Source: Thioalkalivibrio sp.
GTDB lineage: Bacteria; Pseudomonadota; Gammaproteobacteria; Ectothiorhodospirales; Ectothiorhodospiraceae
Direction of reading: 5' to 3'
Assembly: GCA_011389655.1 (NCBI GenBank)
Contig: JAABTX010000003.1
Span: 1 to 64,000, forward strand
DNA: 64,000 nucleotides
The notes beneath the pieces were generated by a model. The model was given only the letters and a program-made list of their open reading frames with translations, searched no databases and was not told where the DNA came from. Numbering within the stretch: position 1 is the stretch's first letter; the number at the start of each line of letters is the position of its first letter. The translations under genes were made by a program, and so were the position numbers. This document shows, in pieces, positions 44,299 to 55,666 of this stretch.

Positions 44299-45726
44299 TC
44301 AGCGCTTCTTCACGTGGCGCAGCATGCGCTTGCGCTTGCGCCGCTGCCGTTCCGTGAGCACGTTCCTGCGGCCGGCAAAGGGATTCCTGCCGGTCCTGAA
44401 CTCCAGGCGCAACGGGGTTCCGACCAGTCCCAGGTGCTTGCGAAAGAAGTTCTCCAGGAAGCGCTTGTAGCTCGCCGGCAGGGCCTCGGTCTGGTTGCCG
44501 TGGATCACGATCACGGGCGGGTTCTGCCCGCCCTGGTGGGCATAGCGCAGCTTGATCCGCCGGTGTCCGACCAGCGGCGGCTGATGTTCGGCCACCGCCG
44601 ATTCGAGCAGCCGGGAGAGCTGCGGGGTGGAGAGCTCGGCGAAGGCGCTGGCCCAGGCCTCGCGCACGTCCTCGAGCAGGTGTCCGACGTTCGTGCCGTG
44701 CAGCGCCGAGATCAGGCGCAGCCGCGCGAAACGCAGGAAACCGAGCCGGCGCTCGAGGTCCCGGCGCACCATCTCGCGGCTATCCGGCTCGAGGCCATCC
44801 CACTTGTTCACCGCCAGCACGAGCGCCCTCCCCGCCTCCAGCGCCAGGCCGAGCAGGTGGGCGTCCTGATCCGCGATGCCGGACTGGGCATCGAGCACCA
44901 TGATCACCACGTGCGCGGCCTCGATCGCCTTCAGCGTCTTGATCACGCTGAATTTCTCCACGGTGTCGTGTACCCGGGCCCGGCGCCGCACGCCGGCCGT
45001 GTCGATCAGCGTGTAATCCTGCCCGTCGCGGGTGAAGGGAATGAAGATGCTGTCCCGCGTGGTTCCGGCGATCGGGGTGGCGAGCACGCGCTCAGCGCCC
45101 AGCAGCCGGTTGATCAGCGTGGACTTGCCGACGTTCGGACGGCCGATCACCGCGACCCGGATTCCGGGCCAGCGATCCAGTGCCTCCGCCTCTTCTGCCG
45201 GGACCGGCCCCTCGCCGCCCGGTTCCGCCTGCTGCAGATCGAGTTCATCGCGCACCCGCTGCATCAGTACCGTGACCCCGCGCCCGTGCACGGCCGCGAT
45301 CGGCAGGATAGGCCCGAGTCCGAGGGCGTGGAACTCCGCGGTGGCCGAATCGATGTCGAGACCGTCGGTCTTGTTCGCCACCACGAGGGCCCGCACCCCC
45401 TCGCTGCGCAGCCCGCGCGCGATCGACTCGTCCAGTGCGGTCAACCCGGCCCGGGCATCCACCATCAGCAGCACCAGGTCGGCCTCGGCGATCGCCTGGC
45501 GCGTCTGCCGGGCCATCGCGGCGTCCATGGTCTCTTCCTCGCCCGACAGCCCCCCGGTGTCCACCACCATGTACGGGAAGCCACCGGTCCGGCCAATCCC
45601 GTACTGGCGATCCCTGGTGAGGCCCGGCAGGTCCGCGACCAGTGCGTCCCTGGAACGCGTGAGTTGGTTGAAGAGTGTGGATTTTCCGACATTGGGCCGC
45701 CCGACCAGGGCGATCACCGGAATCAT
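44299..45726 (-). CDS. der: GTPase Der (EngA), ribosome assembly
   Basis: The 475-aa protein has two tandem G domains, each with GRPNVGKST (about 9-17 and 195-203), DTGG/DTAG and NKTD/NKWD, and a C-terminal KH-like domain ending in a basic tail ([16 protein letters not shown]). It is needed for 50S assembly. The ATG at 45726 ([11 protein letters not shown]) is preferred to the upstream GTG. The bamB gene is 60 bp upstream. Confidence 0.96.
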   Translation of the reverse strand: MIPVIALVGRPNVGKSTLFNQLTRSRDALVADLPGLTRDRQYGIGRTGGFPYMVVDTGGLSGEEETMDAAMARQTRQAIAEADLVLLMVDARAGLTALDESIARGLRSEGVRALVVANKTDGLDIDSATAEFHALGLGPILPIAAVHGRGVTVLMQRVRDELDLQQAEPGGEGPVPAEEAEALDRWPGIRVAVIGRPNVGKSTLINRLLGAERVLATPIAGTTRDSIFIPFTRDGQDYTLIDTAGVRRRARVHDTVEKFSVIKTLKAIEAAHVVIMVLDAQSGIADQDAHLLGLALEAGRALVLAVNKWDGLEPDSREMVRRDLERRLGFLRFARLRLISALHGTNVGHLLEDVREAWASAFAELSTPQLSRLLESAVAEHQPPLVGHRRIKLRYAHQGGQNPPVIVIHGNQTEALPASYKRFLENFFRKHLGLVGTPLRLEFRTGRNPFAGRRNVLTERQRRKRKRMLRHVKKR

Positions 45727-45786
45727 CCCGCCCACCCTGCAGAGGGCTCATGCGCCGGGCGCTGCCGACGCGCCCGGCGTCTGGTC

Positions 45787-46965
45787 TCAGTCATCGTCCA
45801 CACGCGCCCGGATCGCGCTGACCCGGCCATCGGCAGAGATGACATAGAGCACCCCGTCGTTCAGCACCGGCCGGGTGACGATCGCACCGGAACCCGGCCG
45901 GGTCCGGGCCATGATGCTGCCATCGTCGAGGCTCAGCCAGTGCAGGTAGCCCTGGTAATCCCCGACGACGGCCTGATCGCCGACCGCAACCGGTGCGGTA
46001 ACACCGCGCAACCGCAGGTCGCGCTGCTGCCAGAGGTCTCCGCCATTGCGCGGATCGAGCCCCCAGATGTGGCTGTCTGCCGCCGTCATCACCAGCACCG
46101 CGGACTCCGGATCGATGTCACCCCCCTGGTAGGAGGAGAATTCCCGGGACCAGATCGTGTCCCCGCTGTCCAGTGTGACCGCGACCAGGCGGCCCTGGTA
46201 GGTGGCGGCGAAGGCTGCGCCCCGATGGACCGGTATGTAGCCATCGGCATCGATCAGCCGCTCCAGTTCCGAGCGGCCGGAGGGAATCCCGACGGTGGCC
46301 TCCCACAGCACGTTGCCCCGACCGGCGCCCAGCATCAGCAGGCGCCCGGTGTCGAAACTGGCCAGCACCCTGCCGGGCAGTATCTGCGGCACCTGTGCGC
46401 CTCGCAGGCTCAGCGCGGGTGTGGTGCGCAGCGCCGTCCAGCGGGTGGAGCCCGAGGCCGCGTCCAGGGCGTGCAGCCGGCCGTCGTTGGTCCGTGCAAT
46501 CACCTGTCCACCCGCCACCGCGGAGACCGCCACCACCTCGCTGGACAGCTGCGTGCGCCAGATCTCGTCGCCGTCGTCGAGATTCACGGCGATCGCCAGG
46601 CCCTCGAGTGTCCCGAGCACGGCAATATCGTCCCCGACACCCATGCCCGCGGCGACCTGGACGTCATCCAGGCGCGTATCCCAGCGCGCGCTTCCGGAAT
46701 CGAGCTCCAGCGCCGTCACGCGACCACGGACATCCGCCACCACGATCAGGTCCTCGGTCACCCCGGGACGCATCTGCCAGAGAAAGCGGTCGCCGCCCCG
46801 GCCGATGGACCGGGACCACAGGGTGGTCGGCGTCCCCACCGCGGTGAACTCGGGCAGCGGTGCCGGCGGTTCCGTGGTGTCGCGGCTCCACAGGCCGCAG
46901 GCGGCAAGGGAGAGAACAAGCGCGGAGACCAGACCGAGACGCAGCGCAGCGGCGATCATGTTCAA
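45787..46965 (-). CDS. bamB: Outer membrane protein assembly factor BamB
   Basis: The 392-aa lipoprotein has signal peptide and lipobox LSLAACG (Cys about 23). The remainder is an eight-bladed PQQ-like propeller with repeated D-x-G-x-x-x-W units (LDSGSARWD, LDSGDTIWSR, LDDGSIMART). It is part of the BAM complex at the outer membrane. The TTG at 46965 has AGGG at the right spacing; the ATG at 46959 is a close alternative. The order yfgM-bamB-der is conserved. Confidence 0.93.
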   Translation of the reverse strand: MNMIAAALRLGLVSALVLSLAACGLWSRDTTEPPAPLPEFTAVGTPTTLWSRSIGRGGDRFLWQMRPGVTEDLIVVADVRGRVTALELDSGSARWDTRLDDVQVAAGMGVGDDIAVLGTLEGLAIAVNLDDGDEIWRTQLSSEVVAVSAVAGGQVIARTNDGRLHALDAASGSTRWTALRTTPALSLRGAQVPQILPGRVLASFDTGRLLMLGAGRGNVLWEATVGIPSGRSELERLIDADGYIPVHRGAAFAATYQGRLVAVTLDSGDTIWSREFSSYQGGDIDPESAVLVMTAADSHIWGLDPRNGGDLWQQRDLRLRGVTAPVAVGDQAVVGDYQGYLHWLSLDDGSIMARTRPGSGAIVTRPVLNDGVLYVISADGRVSAIRARVDDD

Positions 46966-47056
46966 TGGTGACCCTTGACCTGGCGGTGAGACAGAACCAG
47001 CACAGCATTGCGCGGCCGGAGTTCAATCTTCGGAATCACGTGTCGGGCCATTGCCG

Positions 47057-47671
47057 TCAGGCCGCGAGTTCATCGAGCTTCAGACGCAGAAACTCGGTGT
47101 CGTGTCCGGCCGCGAGGGCCTCCTCGTAGCGCCGCCGGGCCTCCTCGTTCTCGCCCCGGGCCCGGGCGATGTCGCCGCGGACCTCGGCGCGCAGCCCCGA
47201 AAAGGCATCCGAGGTCACATCCGCCAGCACCGCCTCCGCCTCGTCGACGCGTTCCGCAGCCACCAGATGACGCGCCAGGCGCAGCGACATGACCTGGCGA
47301 TAGCCCGCTTCCACGGCGGCCGAGCGCGCCTGCTCGAGCGCATGAATCGCCCTCTCCGAGTCGTCCTGGCGGACCGCGGCGTCCGCGATCAGCGCCCAGC
47401 CCATGGACACATAGGGCGTGCCGCGGCCGTTCTCGGCGAGTTCCGGTGCCAGCGCGGAGGCCTGCGCGAACTGGCCGGCCTCAACATGCGACCGCACCAT
47501 CATGTACAACTCGGATGCGGCCTCCGCACGGTCCGCCTGGCGATCGGTCCACCAGTTCCAGCCAAAGAGTCCGGCGATGCCCAGTATCACACCGCCGATG
47601 ACAGCGGATCCGTTGTCGGACCACCACTGCTTGATTCGTTCGCCTTTTTCCTCGTCGGTGAGGTCGCTCAT
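47057..47671 (-). CDS. yfgM: YfgM family tetratricopeptide membrane protein
   Basis: The 204-aa protein has a short cytoplasmic N-terminus ([21 protein letters not shown], shortened in family terms), one membrane helix at about 23-42 and periplasmic TPR-like helices. In E. coli YfgM works with PpiD at the Sec translocon and affects the Rcs response. GGAGGA lies 8 nt before the ATG, which overlaps the hisS stop. The track ORF of 368 aa runs back into hisS and is wrong. Confidence 0.9.
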   Translation of the reverse strand: MSDLTDEEKGERIKQWWSDNGSAVIGGVILGIAGLFGWNWWTDRQADRAEAASELYMMVRSHVEAGQFAQASALAPELAENGRGTPYVSMGWALIADAAVRQDDSERAIHALEQARSAAVEAGYRQVMSLRLARHLVAAERVDEAEAVLADVTSDAFSGLRAEVRGDIARARGENEEARRRYEEALAAGHDTEFLRLKLDELAA

Positions 47672-48966
47672 CTGTCCGGTCCTCCGGGTTGTCTCTGAAG
47701 CCGCGCCCGCATCAGTGCCGGCAGATCCTGCTGGGCAAGCGTCAGCTGCCCGGCCGCCGAATCGCGCAGCGGCTTCAGCACCACCGTGCCCGCGGCGATC
47801 TCGTCGACACCAAGGATAACCGCGTAGCGGGCACCGGTCCTGTCGGCCTTCTTCATCTGCGCCTTCATGCTGCCGCCGCCGCAGTTCAGCGTCAGACGCA
47901 GTGTCGGCAGTTCGTCGCGCAGGCGCTCGGCCAGCGCGAAGGCCTCCGGGCCCGCCCCGGCCCCGGCCGGGACGACCAGATAGATATCCGGCCCCACCGG
48001 CTCCGATGCCGATCCCTGCGCGAGCAGCAGGGTAACCAGCCGCTCGAGGCCCATCGCGAGCCCGATGGCCGGGGTGGCGCGTCCACCCAGCTGTTCCACC
48101 AGGCCGTCGTAGCGCCCCCCCGCACAGACCGTGCCCTGGGCGCCGAGTTCGTCGGTGACCCACTCGAACACCGTGTGGGTGTAGTAGTCGAGCCCGCGCA
48201 CGAGGCGCGGATTGTGCGTGTAGGCGATGCCCAGGGTGTCGAGATGGGTCAGCAGCATGTCGAAGTGCGCGCGCGATTCCGCGTCGAGATCGTCGAACAG
48301 GGTCGGCGCCTCGCGCGCCACCGCAGCGGTGTCGGGATGCTTGCTGTCCAGAAGCCGCAGGGGATTGTCGTAGAGCCGCCGAAGTGCCTCCGGATCCAGC
48401 GCCTCCTGGCGGGCCTCAAAATAGGTGATCAGCCGATCACGGTAACGGGCGCGGCTGGCGGGGGTGCCGAGGGTATTGATCTCCAGGCGCAGGTTGCGCA
48501 GCCCCAGCGTTCGCCAGAGTCTGGCGGTGAAGGCCAGCAGCTCGGCGTCGATGTCCGGGCCCGGCACCCCGAAGACCTCGATGCCGACCTGATGGAACTG
48601 CCGGTAGCGGCCCTTCTGCGGACGCTCGTGCCGGAACATCGGCCCCAGGTACCAGAGCCGCTGCACCTGATTGTGCAGCAGACCGTGCTCGATGCCGGCG
48701 CGCACGCAGCCCGCGGTACCCTCCGGCCGCAGGCTCAGCAGATCGCCATTGCGATCCTCGAAGGTGTACATCTCCTTTTCGACGATGTCGGTGACATCGC
48801 CGATCGAGCGCGCGAAGAGTTCGGTAAACTCGACCGACGGCAGACGGATCTCCTGGTAACCGTAGGCCTCGAGCTGGCGGCGGATCTGGTGCTCGAGTTC
48901 CTGCCACACGTGCACCGTGTCGGGCAGGATGTCGTGCATTCCCCGGATCGATCGAATCGCCTTCAT
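47668..48966 (-). CDS. hisS: Histidyl-tRNA synthetase
   Basis: The 432-aa class II synthetase has motif 1 near [16 protein letters not shown], motif 2 [16 protein letters not shown], His-specific [14 protein letters not shown] and motif 3 GLAMGLERL. The C-terminal anticodon domain follows. It overlaps yfgM by 4 bp. In related genomes ispG lies just upstream; here rodZ is directly upstream after 43 bp. Confidence 0.97.
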   Translation of the reverse strand: MKAIRSIRGMHDILPDTVHVWQELEHQIRRQLEAYGYQEIRLPSVEFTELFARSIGDVTDIVEKEMYTFEDRNGDLLSLRPEGTAGCVRAGIEHGLLHNQVQRLWYLGPMFRHERPQKGRYRQFHQVGIEVFGVPGPDIDAELLAFTARLWRTLGLRNLRLEINTLGTPASRARYRDRLITYFEARQEALDPEALRRLYDNPLRLLDSKHPDTAAVAREAPTLFDDLDAESRAHFDMLLTHLDTLGIAYTHNPRLVRGLDYYTHTVFEWVTDELGAQGTVCAGGRYDGLVEQLGGRATPAIGLAMGLERLVTLLLAQGSASEPVGPDIYLVVPAGAGAGPEAFALAERLRDELPTLRLTLNCGGGSMKAQMKKADRTGARYAVILGVDEIAAGTVVLKPLRDSAAGQLTLAQQDLPALMRARLQRQPGGPDR

Positions 48967-49009
48967 GCCGGTACCGGTGCGCCGGCGCGGCTGTTGTGTG
49001 ACCGCCGCA

Positions 49010-50392
49010 TCAGTCGGCGCCCAGCGTCAATCGTGCGGTCCGGTCCTCGCGCGTGTATGCCTCCAGGGCCACCGGCCCGCCGTCCCGGCTCACGCGGACC
49101 TCGGGTGCATTGCCGAGGATCAACCGCGCCGGCATCTCCACCACGATGCGGCGTTCGTCGCCCGCATGGAAGACGCCCTGCAAGACCACGTCGTCGGCCG
49201 CGGAGCGGACTTCGATCCAGGAGGTTCCGTCAAAGGACAGGGTCAGCGTGCTTGGGTCGCCGACCGCGGCAACGCCACCCTGCCCCGAGGGTGGCATCGG
49301 CTCCGGAACGGCCGGCATCCCGGGGTCGGCCGGCATGCCCGTCTGCGCTTCCGCGCGCACGCCCGGATCAGGCGCTGGGACCGTGGTCGTTCCGGCCTCC
49401 GGGGTGCCCGGCATTGGTTCCGTGGCCGGTGCCGGTACTGCCGCCGATGGCTCCAATGGGGGCTCCGGCGCGGGCTCCGGAGCCGGCCCCGGCTCAGGCG
49501 CGGGCGCCGCCGGCTCGGCGGGAGCGGCAGGCAGCCCGGGCTCCTGCAGCAAGGGCTCCGGCGGGGCCGGCAACGGGTCGGGTGGCAACGGCTCGCCGAC
49601 CCGGCCGAGGGCCTCCGGCCCGGGAACCCGCTGCAGTTCCTCCGCCGGCTCCGGCACCATTGGGGTTCCCGACTCCGGCTCGGCCAGCGGCTCGGGCGCA
49701 GCGCCTGCGAAGCGCTGGACCTGTTCGCCGAACCAATCCGACAGAGCGGCCGTCGGGGCCTCTCCGTTGCCACCGCTCCAGGTGTAGACGCCAAGGCCGA
49801 GGGCCGAGGCGAGGATCGCCGCCACCGTCAGCCCCCAGATACCGCGGCTCAGGCCCCAGCGCCCGGAGGCATCCCGCTGCACGGTGGCCTTGAGGACGGG
49901 CTCCGCGTAACCCAGCCCCTCGTAGGACCGGATCCAGGTCTCCGCGTCGTTGTTCAGTTCCCGCGCCACCGTCCGAAGGTAGCCGCGCACATAGGCCGGC
50001 GGCATCGCCTCGAAGCGGTTGGCCTCGAGGTCCTCGATGATCCGGCGGGACAGGCGCGTGCGCGAGGCAAGATCGGCGATGGCGATCCCCGCCCGCTCGC
50101 GTGCATGCCGCATGGCCGCCCCCGGGTGCCCCGGGGAGGCCTCCTCCATCTCCACTGGCGAGGACTGGGTGCGCGCAGTCAGGCTGCCGACCACCGACAC
50201 CGGCGGTCCCGGTTCGAGGATGTCATCGCGCCGCTGCCGTACACTGCCATTCACCCGGGGCGGGGCCTCGTCAGAGGCACCCGATTCCCGCTCACCGGAA
50301 CCGCCATTGCGCAGGCCCAGCGGCAGGCTGGAGATGTCATCGAGGTCATCCAGCCGGCCGAACACGGGCTCCTTGTCCTTCCGTTCAGCCAC
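49010..50392 (-). CDS. rodZ: Cytoskeletal protein RodZ
   Basis: The 460-aa protein has an unusually long N-terminal region of about 90 residues and then a Cro/C1-type HTH (about 92-160, [25 protein letters not shown]). It is followed by a basic stretch and a membrane helix (about 188-207). A 170-residue Pro/Glu/Ala-rich periplasmic linker leads to the C-terminal DUF4115 beta domain ([14 protein letters not shown]...). RodZ links MreB to the cell-wall machinery. It overlaps the upstream pilF gene by 8 bp. Confidence 0.9.
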   Translation of the reverse strand: MAERKDKEPVFGRLDDLDDISSLPLGLRNGGSGERESGASDEAPPRVNGSVRQRRDDILEPGPPVSVVGSLTARTQSSPVEMEEASPGHPGAAMRHARERAGIAIADLASRTRLSRRIIEDLEANRFEAMPPAYVRGYLRTVARELNNDAETWIRSYEGLGYAEPVLKATVQRDASGRWGLSRGIWGLTVAAILASALGLGVYTWSGGNGEAPTAALSDWFGEQVQRFAGAAPEPLAEPESGTPMVPEPAEELQRVPGPEALGRVGEPLPPDPLPAPPEPLLQEPGLPAAPAEPAAPAPEPGPAPEPAPEPPLEPSAAVPAPATEPMPGTPEAGTTTVPAPDPGVRAEAQTGMPADPGMPAVPEPMPPSGQGGVAAVGDPSTLTLSFDGTSWIEVRSAADDVVLQGVFHAGDERRIVVEMPARLILGNAPEVRVSRDGGPVALEAYTREDRTARLTLGAD

Positions 50393-51296
50393 GTTCCTGC
50401 TCCAGGCGTTGGAGTTCGGCGGCCTCTTCGCTCTCGGCGAAATCCCGCATCAACCGCTGTGCGCAGCGCAGCGCGTCCTCCCGGTTGCCGAGCTGCATCT
50501 CGGCCCGATAGCAAAGCAGCAGGGATTCCGGCGTCACCACGTCGAGGGCGCGCAGACGCGACAGGAAGGCGCGGGTCTGAAACGGCCGCCCGTCCTGGTA
50601 GGTCAGTCGCGCCATCTCGTAGAGGGCATCCGGAAACCGCGGAGCGATCTCCAGGGCCTCGCGGATCCTGCGCTCGGCGCGCTCCGTCTCCCCGGCCTTC
50701 AGGTCACAGACCCCGGCGCCCACCAGTGCCACGTGACGGGCGCGGTATGACGGGTTCGTGCCCGCCTGCTCGAGGAGCGCCCGGCCCTCCGCGACTTCCC
50801 CCTGCCGGCAGAGCAGATCGCCAAGGTTCGTCTGCACGTAGGGGTCGTCCGGGTCGAGGGCCAGGGCCTTGCGATAGTGTTCCAGGGCGCGGTCGAGCAA
50901 ATCCTGGCGTTCGCGCAGCGATGCCATGCCCAGGTGGGCCATCGCCAGTCTCGGATCGAACTGGATCGCCCGCTCCAGGGCCCGCTCGGCCTGCATCAGG
51001 TCGTTCTGCCGCAGGTAGCTGATTCCCAGCTCCGCGTTGATCTCCGCGGCCCGGCGCTGGTCCTCGCTCGCCTTCGGCTGCAGCCCGGCACATCCCGCGA
51101 GCAGCATGGCCGCGGCCAGCCAGAAGAGCAGCAGCGAAACCAGCCGTCCATGCGGCTTGAGATGCCGACCCGGGGTCAGCGGGATCCGCGGAAGCGAGCG
51201 CCGGCGCAGAGTGGCATGGCTGTGGGCGCCGTCGCGCCGTGCATGGATCGAGTCGGCCGATGCGTCCGTGGTGAGGGCCGTGACCGACGTCGTCAT
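50385..51296 (-). CDS. pilF: Type IV pilus biogenesis/stability lipoprotein PilF (PilW)
   Basis: The 303-aa protein has a late lipobox, MLLAGCAG (Cys about 69), after a 50-residue polar leader, and then about six TPRs ([27 protein letters not shown]). It helps assemble the PilQ secretin. No ATG, GTG or TTG lies between the first Met and the signal core, so the long leader seems genuine, or an atypical start is used. The ATG overlaps the rlmN stop. Confidence 0.88.
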   Translation of the reverse strand: MTTSVTALTTDASADSIHARRDGAHSHATLRRRSLPRIPLTPGRHLKPHGRLVSLLLFWLAAAMLLAGCAGLQPKASEDQRRAAEINAELGISYLRQNDLMQAERALERAIQFDPRLAMAHLGMASLRERQDLLDRALEHYRKALALDPDDPYVQTNLGDLLCRQGEVAEGRALLEQAGTNPSYRARHVALVGAGVCDLKAGETERAERRIREALEIAPRFPDALYEMARLTYQDGRPFQTRAFLSRLRALDVVTPESLLLCYRAEMQLGNREDALRCAQRLMRDFAESEEAAELQRLEQERG

Positions 51297-52426
51297 GCGC
51301 TGGCCCCGGGTTGCACCGGAAGCTCCGCGTGCAGCCTGATCATGCGCGCCGGGCGGTTGCTGCGGTCCATCACCTGGCCGATGAGCTGTCCACAGGCCGC
51401 ATCGATATCGTCTCCACGGGTGCGCCGGACGATGGTCACGAATCCCGCCTCCGCGAGCAGGCGCTCGAAGGCCCGGACGGCATTCAGCGAGGGGCGCGCG
51501 AACGGCGCGCCGGGAAACGGGTTGAACGGGATCAGGTTCACCTTGCAGGGGATCTCCCGCAGCAGGTCGATCAGCTGCTGCGCGTGTTCCGGCTGGTCAT
51601 TGATTCCTGCCAGCAGCACGTATTCGAAGGTCACCCGATGGTGGTGTCCGCCATCGCGCGTGTATCGGCGGCAGGCCTGCAGCAGTTCACGGATGGGGTA
51701 CTTGCGGTTGATCGGTACCAGCCGGTCCCGCAGCTCATCGTTGGGGGCGTGCAGGCTGACCGCCAGCGCCACATCCGTGACCCCGCCGAGACGGTCGAGC
51801 GCCGGCACCAGCCCGGAGGTGCTCACCGTGACCCGACGCTTGCTCAGCCCATAGGCATGGTCATCCAGCATCAGGTCGATCGCCTCCACCAGCGCCTCGA
51901 AATTCGCCAGCGGCTCGCCCATGCCCATGAAGACCACGTTGGTGACGGCTCGCGAGCGGCCTTCGGGCACCGGCAATCTCCGGTTCGCCATCCAGATCTG
52001 GCCGATGATCTCGTCCGCCGTGAGGTTGCGGTTGAAGCCCTGCTGAGCCGTGGAGCAGAAGGTGCAGTCCAGCGCGCAGCCCACCTGGGACGACACGCAG
52101 AGGGTGCCTCGGTCGTCCTCGGGGATGAATACCGTCTCAATGGCATTGCCATCCGCGAGGCGCATCACCCACTTCACGGTGCCGTCGTCCGAGCCCCGTT
52201 CCAGCGCGACCTCCGGCGGCCGGACGATGGCCTCCGCGGCAAGATGCTGACGCAGCGCCTTCGAGAGGTCGGTCATCGCGCTGAAATCGGTCACGCCGCG
52301 CTGATGGATCCAGCGGACCAGTTGCGTTGCGCGGAATCCGCGCTCGCCCCACCGCTCGAACTGCTCCGCCAGCCGCTGGCGGGACATGCCGAGGAGGTTC
52401 AACGGATTGGCGAGAGTTGCTGACAT
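51293..52426 (-). CDS. rlmN: 23S rRNA m2A2503 / tRNA m2A37 methyltransferase RlmN
   Basis: The 377-aa radical-SAM enzyme has the cluster motif CALDCTFC (CxxxCxxC) and [10 protein letters not shown]. The methyl-carrying Cys is in [15 protein letters not shown] near the C-terminus. I use the ATG at 52426 ([13 protein letters not shown]) rather than 52558. The ndk-rlmN-pilF-rodZ order is conserved in gammaproteobacteria. Confidence 0.95.
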   Translation of the reverse strand: MSATLANPLNLLGMSRQRLAEQFERWGERGFRATQLVRWIHQRGVTDFSAMTDLSKALRQHLAAEAIVRPPEVALERGSDDGTVKWVMRLADGNAIETVFIPEDDRGTLCVSSQVGCALDCTFCSTAQQGFNRNLTADEIIGQIWMANRRLPVPEGRSRAVTNVVFMGMGEPLANFEALVEAIDLMLDDHAYGLSKRRVTVSTSGLVPALDRLGGVTDVALAVSLHAPNDELRDRLVPINRKYPIRELLQACRRYTRDGGHHHRVTFEYVLLAGINDQPEHAQQLIDLLREIPCKVNLIPFNPFPGAPFARPSLNAVRAFERLLAEAGFVTIVRRTRGDDIDAACGQLIGQVMDRSNRPARMIRLHAELPVQPGASA

Positions 52427-52729
52427 GGCGTCTGGTTTCTGGCCCTCGGCACGATCAGGCGGAACAACGCCCGAGGCGCGTTCCGTATCGTCCCTCCTGC
52501 CCGTGGCGGAGGGATGGGAAGAGGAAGCGATCATGCCGACGCGCGACCGGTTTTTCATCCTGCATGACGCCCTTCGGCGCCGCCCTTCCTAGTTTAATCC
52601 ACCGGCGAAGGAAGCGCATTCGCGATCCGCGCCCCGGAACCCGACTTTTCCAGACCAGCGGGGGAGAGGGCGCACGGCGCCTGCCAGCACCCCGGGATTC
52701 CCGGGAGTGGACGGGAACCCCTGGCGAAC
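52427..52729. other. 303-bp intergenic region between ndk and rlmN
   Basis: I see no gene here. A short stem, ccccgggattcccggg, at about 52690-52706 lies just after the ndk stop and could be a weak terminator. The small ORFs in this stretch are unsupported. Confidence 0.45.
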
Positions 52730-53161
52730 TCAACGGGTTCGCGGGCAGATGCCGTCGTCGTCGAAGAAGAACGCGATCTCCGTGCGCGCAGTGTCGGGGC
52801 CATCCGATCCATGCACGGCATTTTCGTCAATACTGGTCGCGAAGTCCGCGCGGATCGTGCCGGGCGCCGCTTCCTTCGGGTTGGTCGCACCCATGATCTC
52901 GCGGTTCCGGGCAATCGCGTCCTCGCCCTCGAGTACCTGGACCATTACCGGTCCGGAGATCATGAACTCGACGAGGTCGGTAAAAAAGGGCCGCTCGCGG
53001 TGCACCGCATAGAAACCCTCGGCCTGGTCCCGGGAAAGCTGCAGCATCCGGGCGGCCACGATACGCAGCTCCCCCTTCTCGAAGCGGCTGTAGATCTCCC
53101 CGATCACGTTCTTCGCGACGGCATCGGGCTTGATGATGGACAGGGTGCGTTCCTCGGCCAC
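52730..53161 (-). CDS. ndk: Nucleoside diphosphate kinase
   Basis: The 143-aa enzyme exchanges the gamma phosphate between NTPs and NDPs through a phospho-His, here H117 in NAVHGSD. It begins with [10 protein letters not shown]. The start is GTG at 53161 with AGGAG 7 nt upstream; the track start at 53296 is too early. The C-terminus ([15 protein letters not shown]) is of the common bacterial type. Confidence 0.96.
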   Translation of the reverse strand: MAEERTLSIIKPDAVAKNVIGEIYSRFEKGELRIVAARMLQLSRDQAEGFYAVHRERPFFTDLVEFMISGPVMVQVLEGEDAIARNREIMGATNPKEAAPGTIRADFATSIDENAVHGSDGPDTARTEIAFFFDDDGICPRTR

Positions 53162-53323
53162 GGACAGTCTCCTGGTAGACGGAATTGGGCTGGGCCGCCC
53201 GGGAGGGCGGCCGATGAAGCTGAAATCGCGGAGTAGTCTAGCGGCAGCCCCCTGCCGCGGCAATGAAGGTGACCGGCTCCCGGGGCCTGATCCCACAGGC
53301 CGGCGACGCTGCCGGGTGTCGAC

Positions 53324-53854
53324 TCAGCCGCCCCGGGCCTCTGGAGGAGGCGCCGAAGCCTCGCCCACCGGCACGATCGGGATCGTCCGCTGCGAGGGTG
53401 GTCCCTGTCGAGCGCCCTCGGCATCGTGCTCCCCGTCCGGGCCGCGCGCCCGGCGGCGCCGCTCGAGCACATCGGCCAGGCTACGGCTGCTGAAGAACTG
53501 GTCCATCTGCCGGCTGAGCTCCACCCAGAGGTCGTGGGTAAGACACCGGGAGTCCTGGTTGCAGTTCACCAGCCCACCGCAGCGGGTCACATCGACCGGC
53601 TCGTCGACAGCGGAGATCACCTCGGCCACAGAGATCTCCGCGGCAGGCCGGCTCAGCCGGTAGCCGCCGCCCGGTCCCCGGCTGCTGCGCACCAGACCGC
53701 GCTTGCGCAGCCGGGAGAAGAGCTGCTCGAGATAGGAGAGCGACAGTCGCTGACGCTCTGCCACGTCTCCCAGCGACACCGGGCCTCCGCCCGAATACAG
53801 GGCTACATCGAGAATGGCGGTGACCGCATAGCGGCCCCGGGTCGTCAGTTTCAT
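53324..53854 (-). CDS. iscR: Rrf2-family [2Fe-2S] regulator IscR
   Basis: The 176-aa regulator has a winged helix ([19 protein letters not shown]) and three cluster Cys at 92, 98 and 104 ([13 protein letters not shown]), the same numbers as E. coli IscR. The C-terminal 40 residues are a low-complexity tail. It normally heads iscSUA-hscBA-fdx-iscX. Here the next gene is ndk, with none of those present. It may control a SUF system elsewhere. Confidence 0.93.
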   Translation of the reverse strand: MKLTTRGRYAVTAILDVALYSGGGPVSLGDVAERQRLSLSYLEQLFSRLRKRGLVRSSRGPGGGYRLSRPAAEISVAEVISAVDEPVDVTRCGGLVNCNQDSRCLTHDLWVELSRQMDQFFSSRSLADVLERRRRARGPDGEHDAEGARQGPPSQRTIPIVPVGEASAPPPEARGG

Positions 53855-53908
53855 GGCTCTCCCTGCGGTAATCCCGCAGTGCACATTATCCGGGACCCTG
53901 GCGGGCGA

Positions 53909-54706
53909 TCACCTATTTCCCGACGTGTTGCGCGGGGGAATCTCGCGCTCATCCGGTTCCAGGCCCTCCAGGTCGCGCTCCGAGACCGGGTGCATCTCGC
54001 CCGCGCCCCCGATGTCGATGCCGGCACCCTTGAGGGCGGCGCTGGTTCGCTCGAGACGTTCGTCGAGCTCGTGCATGTGACCAACGATGCGGTGAATCGC
54101 GTTGGCCACGGGATCGGGCATGTCCCGACTCAGGCCATAGGCGTCAAAGCCCATGCGATCGGCCATCGCCTTGAAGCGCGCATCCGGTTCCACCGGCGGC
54201 GCAAGCACCCGCGCGGGAATGCCGACCGCGGTGGCCTCGGCGGGCACATCGCGCAGCACCACCGCGTTGGAGCCCACCCGCGCGCGCGCGCCGATGCGCA
54301 CCGGACCGAGGATCTTGGCCCCGGCACCGACCACCACGCCATCCTCCAGCGTCGGATGGCGCTTCCCCTTGTCCCAGCTCGTGCCGCCCAGCGTAACCTG
54401 ATGGTACAGCGTGCAGTCGTCCCCGATCTCCGCGGTCTCCCCGATGACCACGCCCATTCCGTGATCGATGAAGAAGCGCCGGCCGATCCGCGCGCCGGGG
54501 TGGATCTCGATGCCGGTCAGCAGGCGGGTCACATTGGCCAGTACGCGGGCCAGCCAGCGCAGGCGCAGGCGCCAGAGGCCGTGCGCGGCGCGGTGCACCC
54601 AGACCGCCTGCAGGCCCGGATACGTGGTCAGCACCTCGAAGGTGTTGCGCGCGGCGGGATCGCGCTCGAACACGCACTGGATGTCTTCTCTGAGCCTGTG
54701 GAACAT
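53909..54706 (-). CDS. cysE: Serine O-acetyltransferase
   Basis: The 265-aa enzyme makes O-acetylserine for cysteine synthesis. An N-terminal helical part ([20 protein letters not shown]) precedes a left-handed beta-helix of hexapeptide repeats, with the catalytic His in [12 protein letters not shown] and [15 protein letters not shown]. It is of the short epsilon-proteobacterial/plant-like length class, with an added C-terminal tail. It precedes iscR by 54 bp. Confidence 0.95.
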   Translation of the reverse strand: MFHRLREDIQCVFERDPAARNTFEVLTTYPGLQAVWVHRAAHGLWRLRLRWLARVLANVTRLLTGIEIHPGARIGRRFFIDHGMGVVIGETAEIGDDCTLYHQVTLGGTSWDKGKRHPTLEDGVVVGAGAKILGPVRIGARARVGSNAVVLRDVPAEATAVGIPARVLAPPVEPDARFKAMADRMGFDAYGLSRDMPDPVANAIHRIVGHMHELDERLERTSAALKGAGIDIGGAGEMHPVSERDLEGLEPDEREIPPRNTSGNR

Positions 54707-54741
54707 GGATACGGAGCCCGCGATTCAGGGACGTTACGATA

Positions 54742-55491
54742 TCATGCGGAGCCGGGCGGACGTCCGCCGCCGCGCTCGGTGTGGGTCAGGATGCCGCGCA
54801 GGATCCGGACCTCGCTGGCACTCAGTCCGGCGCGCAGATAGAGATGCCGCAGACGCCGCATCAGGTGTCGCGGCTTCTCCGGGTCCAGGAACTCGATCCG
54901 GATCAGCGCCCGCAGGTAATGGTCGAACAGGGCCTCCAGCTCGGACTGCGTCGCCGGCGGGTCCGGGTCGTAGCCGGGCGGCGACGCCGGCACCTGCTCG
55001 AGCGCAGCCACGCGGCAGCTGTAGGCCAGCACCTGCACCGCCGCGGCCAGATTCAGGGAACTGAAGGCGGAGTTGGTCGGAATCTGCACCAGGGCGTTGC
55101 AGCAGTCCAGCTCCTCGTTGGACAGCCCGCTGCTCTCGCGGCCGAAGACCAGGGCAACCGTGCCGCGCTCCGCCCGATCGACCAGGTCCCGGGCGGCGGC
55201 CGCCGGATCCACCGCCGGAACGGAGTGGCCCCGCCGGCGGGCACTGGTGCCCACCACCCAGACACAATCCGCGACCGCCTCTGCGAGGCCTGGGAGCACG
55301 CGGGCCGCGGTCAGCAGGTCATCCGCGCCGGCGGCCAGCGTGGTGGCCTCGGCCGACGGGAACCGCGCCGGATCGACCAGGACCAGGTCCGCAAGACCCA
55401 TGGTCTTCATCGCGCGCGCCGCCGACCCGATATTCCCCGGATGGGTGGTGCCGACGAGGATCACGCGGATACGGGAGAGTGCTTCAGACAT
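54742..55491 (-). CDS. trmJ: tRNA (cytidine/uridine-2'-O-)-methyltransferase TrmJ
   Basis: The 249-aa SPOUT methyltransferase modifies position 32 of tRNA. It has RVILVGTTHPGNIGSAARAMKTMG, FGRESSGLSNEEL and the knot motif IPTNSAFSSLNLAAAVQVL. The C-terminal alpha-helical extension is complete. The trmJ-cysE-iscR order is conserved in gammaproteobacteria. Confidence 0.94.
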   Translation of the reverse strand: MSEALSRIRVILVGTTHPGNIGSAARAMKTMGLADLVLVDPARFPSAEATTLAAGADDLLTAARVLPGLAEAVADCVWVVGTSARRRGHSVPAVDPAAAARDLVDRAERGTVALVFGRESSGLSNEELDCCNALVQIPTNSAFSSLNLAAAVQVLAYSCRVAALEQVPASPPGYDPDPPATQSELEALFDHYLRALIRIEFLDPEKPRHLMRRLRHLYLRAGLSASEVRILRGILTHTERGGGRPPGSA

Positions 55492-55666
55492 GCCGGGCTC
55501 CGAATGCGACAGGGCGATGAACGGTTCCGGGCATTATCGGCCTTGCGGCCGCGCACGTCCCGTCCCGCCATCGTCCCGGCACGCGATCGCCGACCGGGCC
55601 GGTGCATCCCGTGGCATGGTGCGGATTTGGATCCCCGGGAGGCACGACGCGATAGAATTCGCAGCC

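Noticed and set aside
44074-46971. 965-aa ORF on the plus strand
   Set aside because: It is antisense to aminotransferase, der and bamB. Its composition is Pro/Arg/Gly/His-rich with no domain, a typical high-GC shadow.
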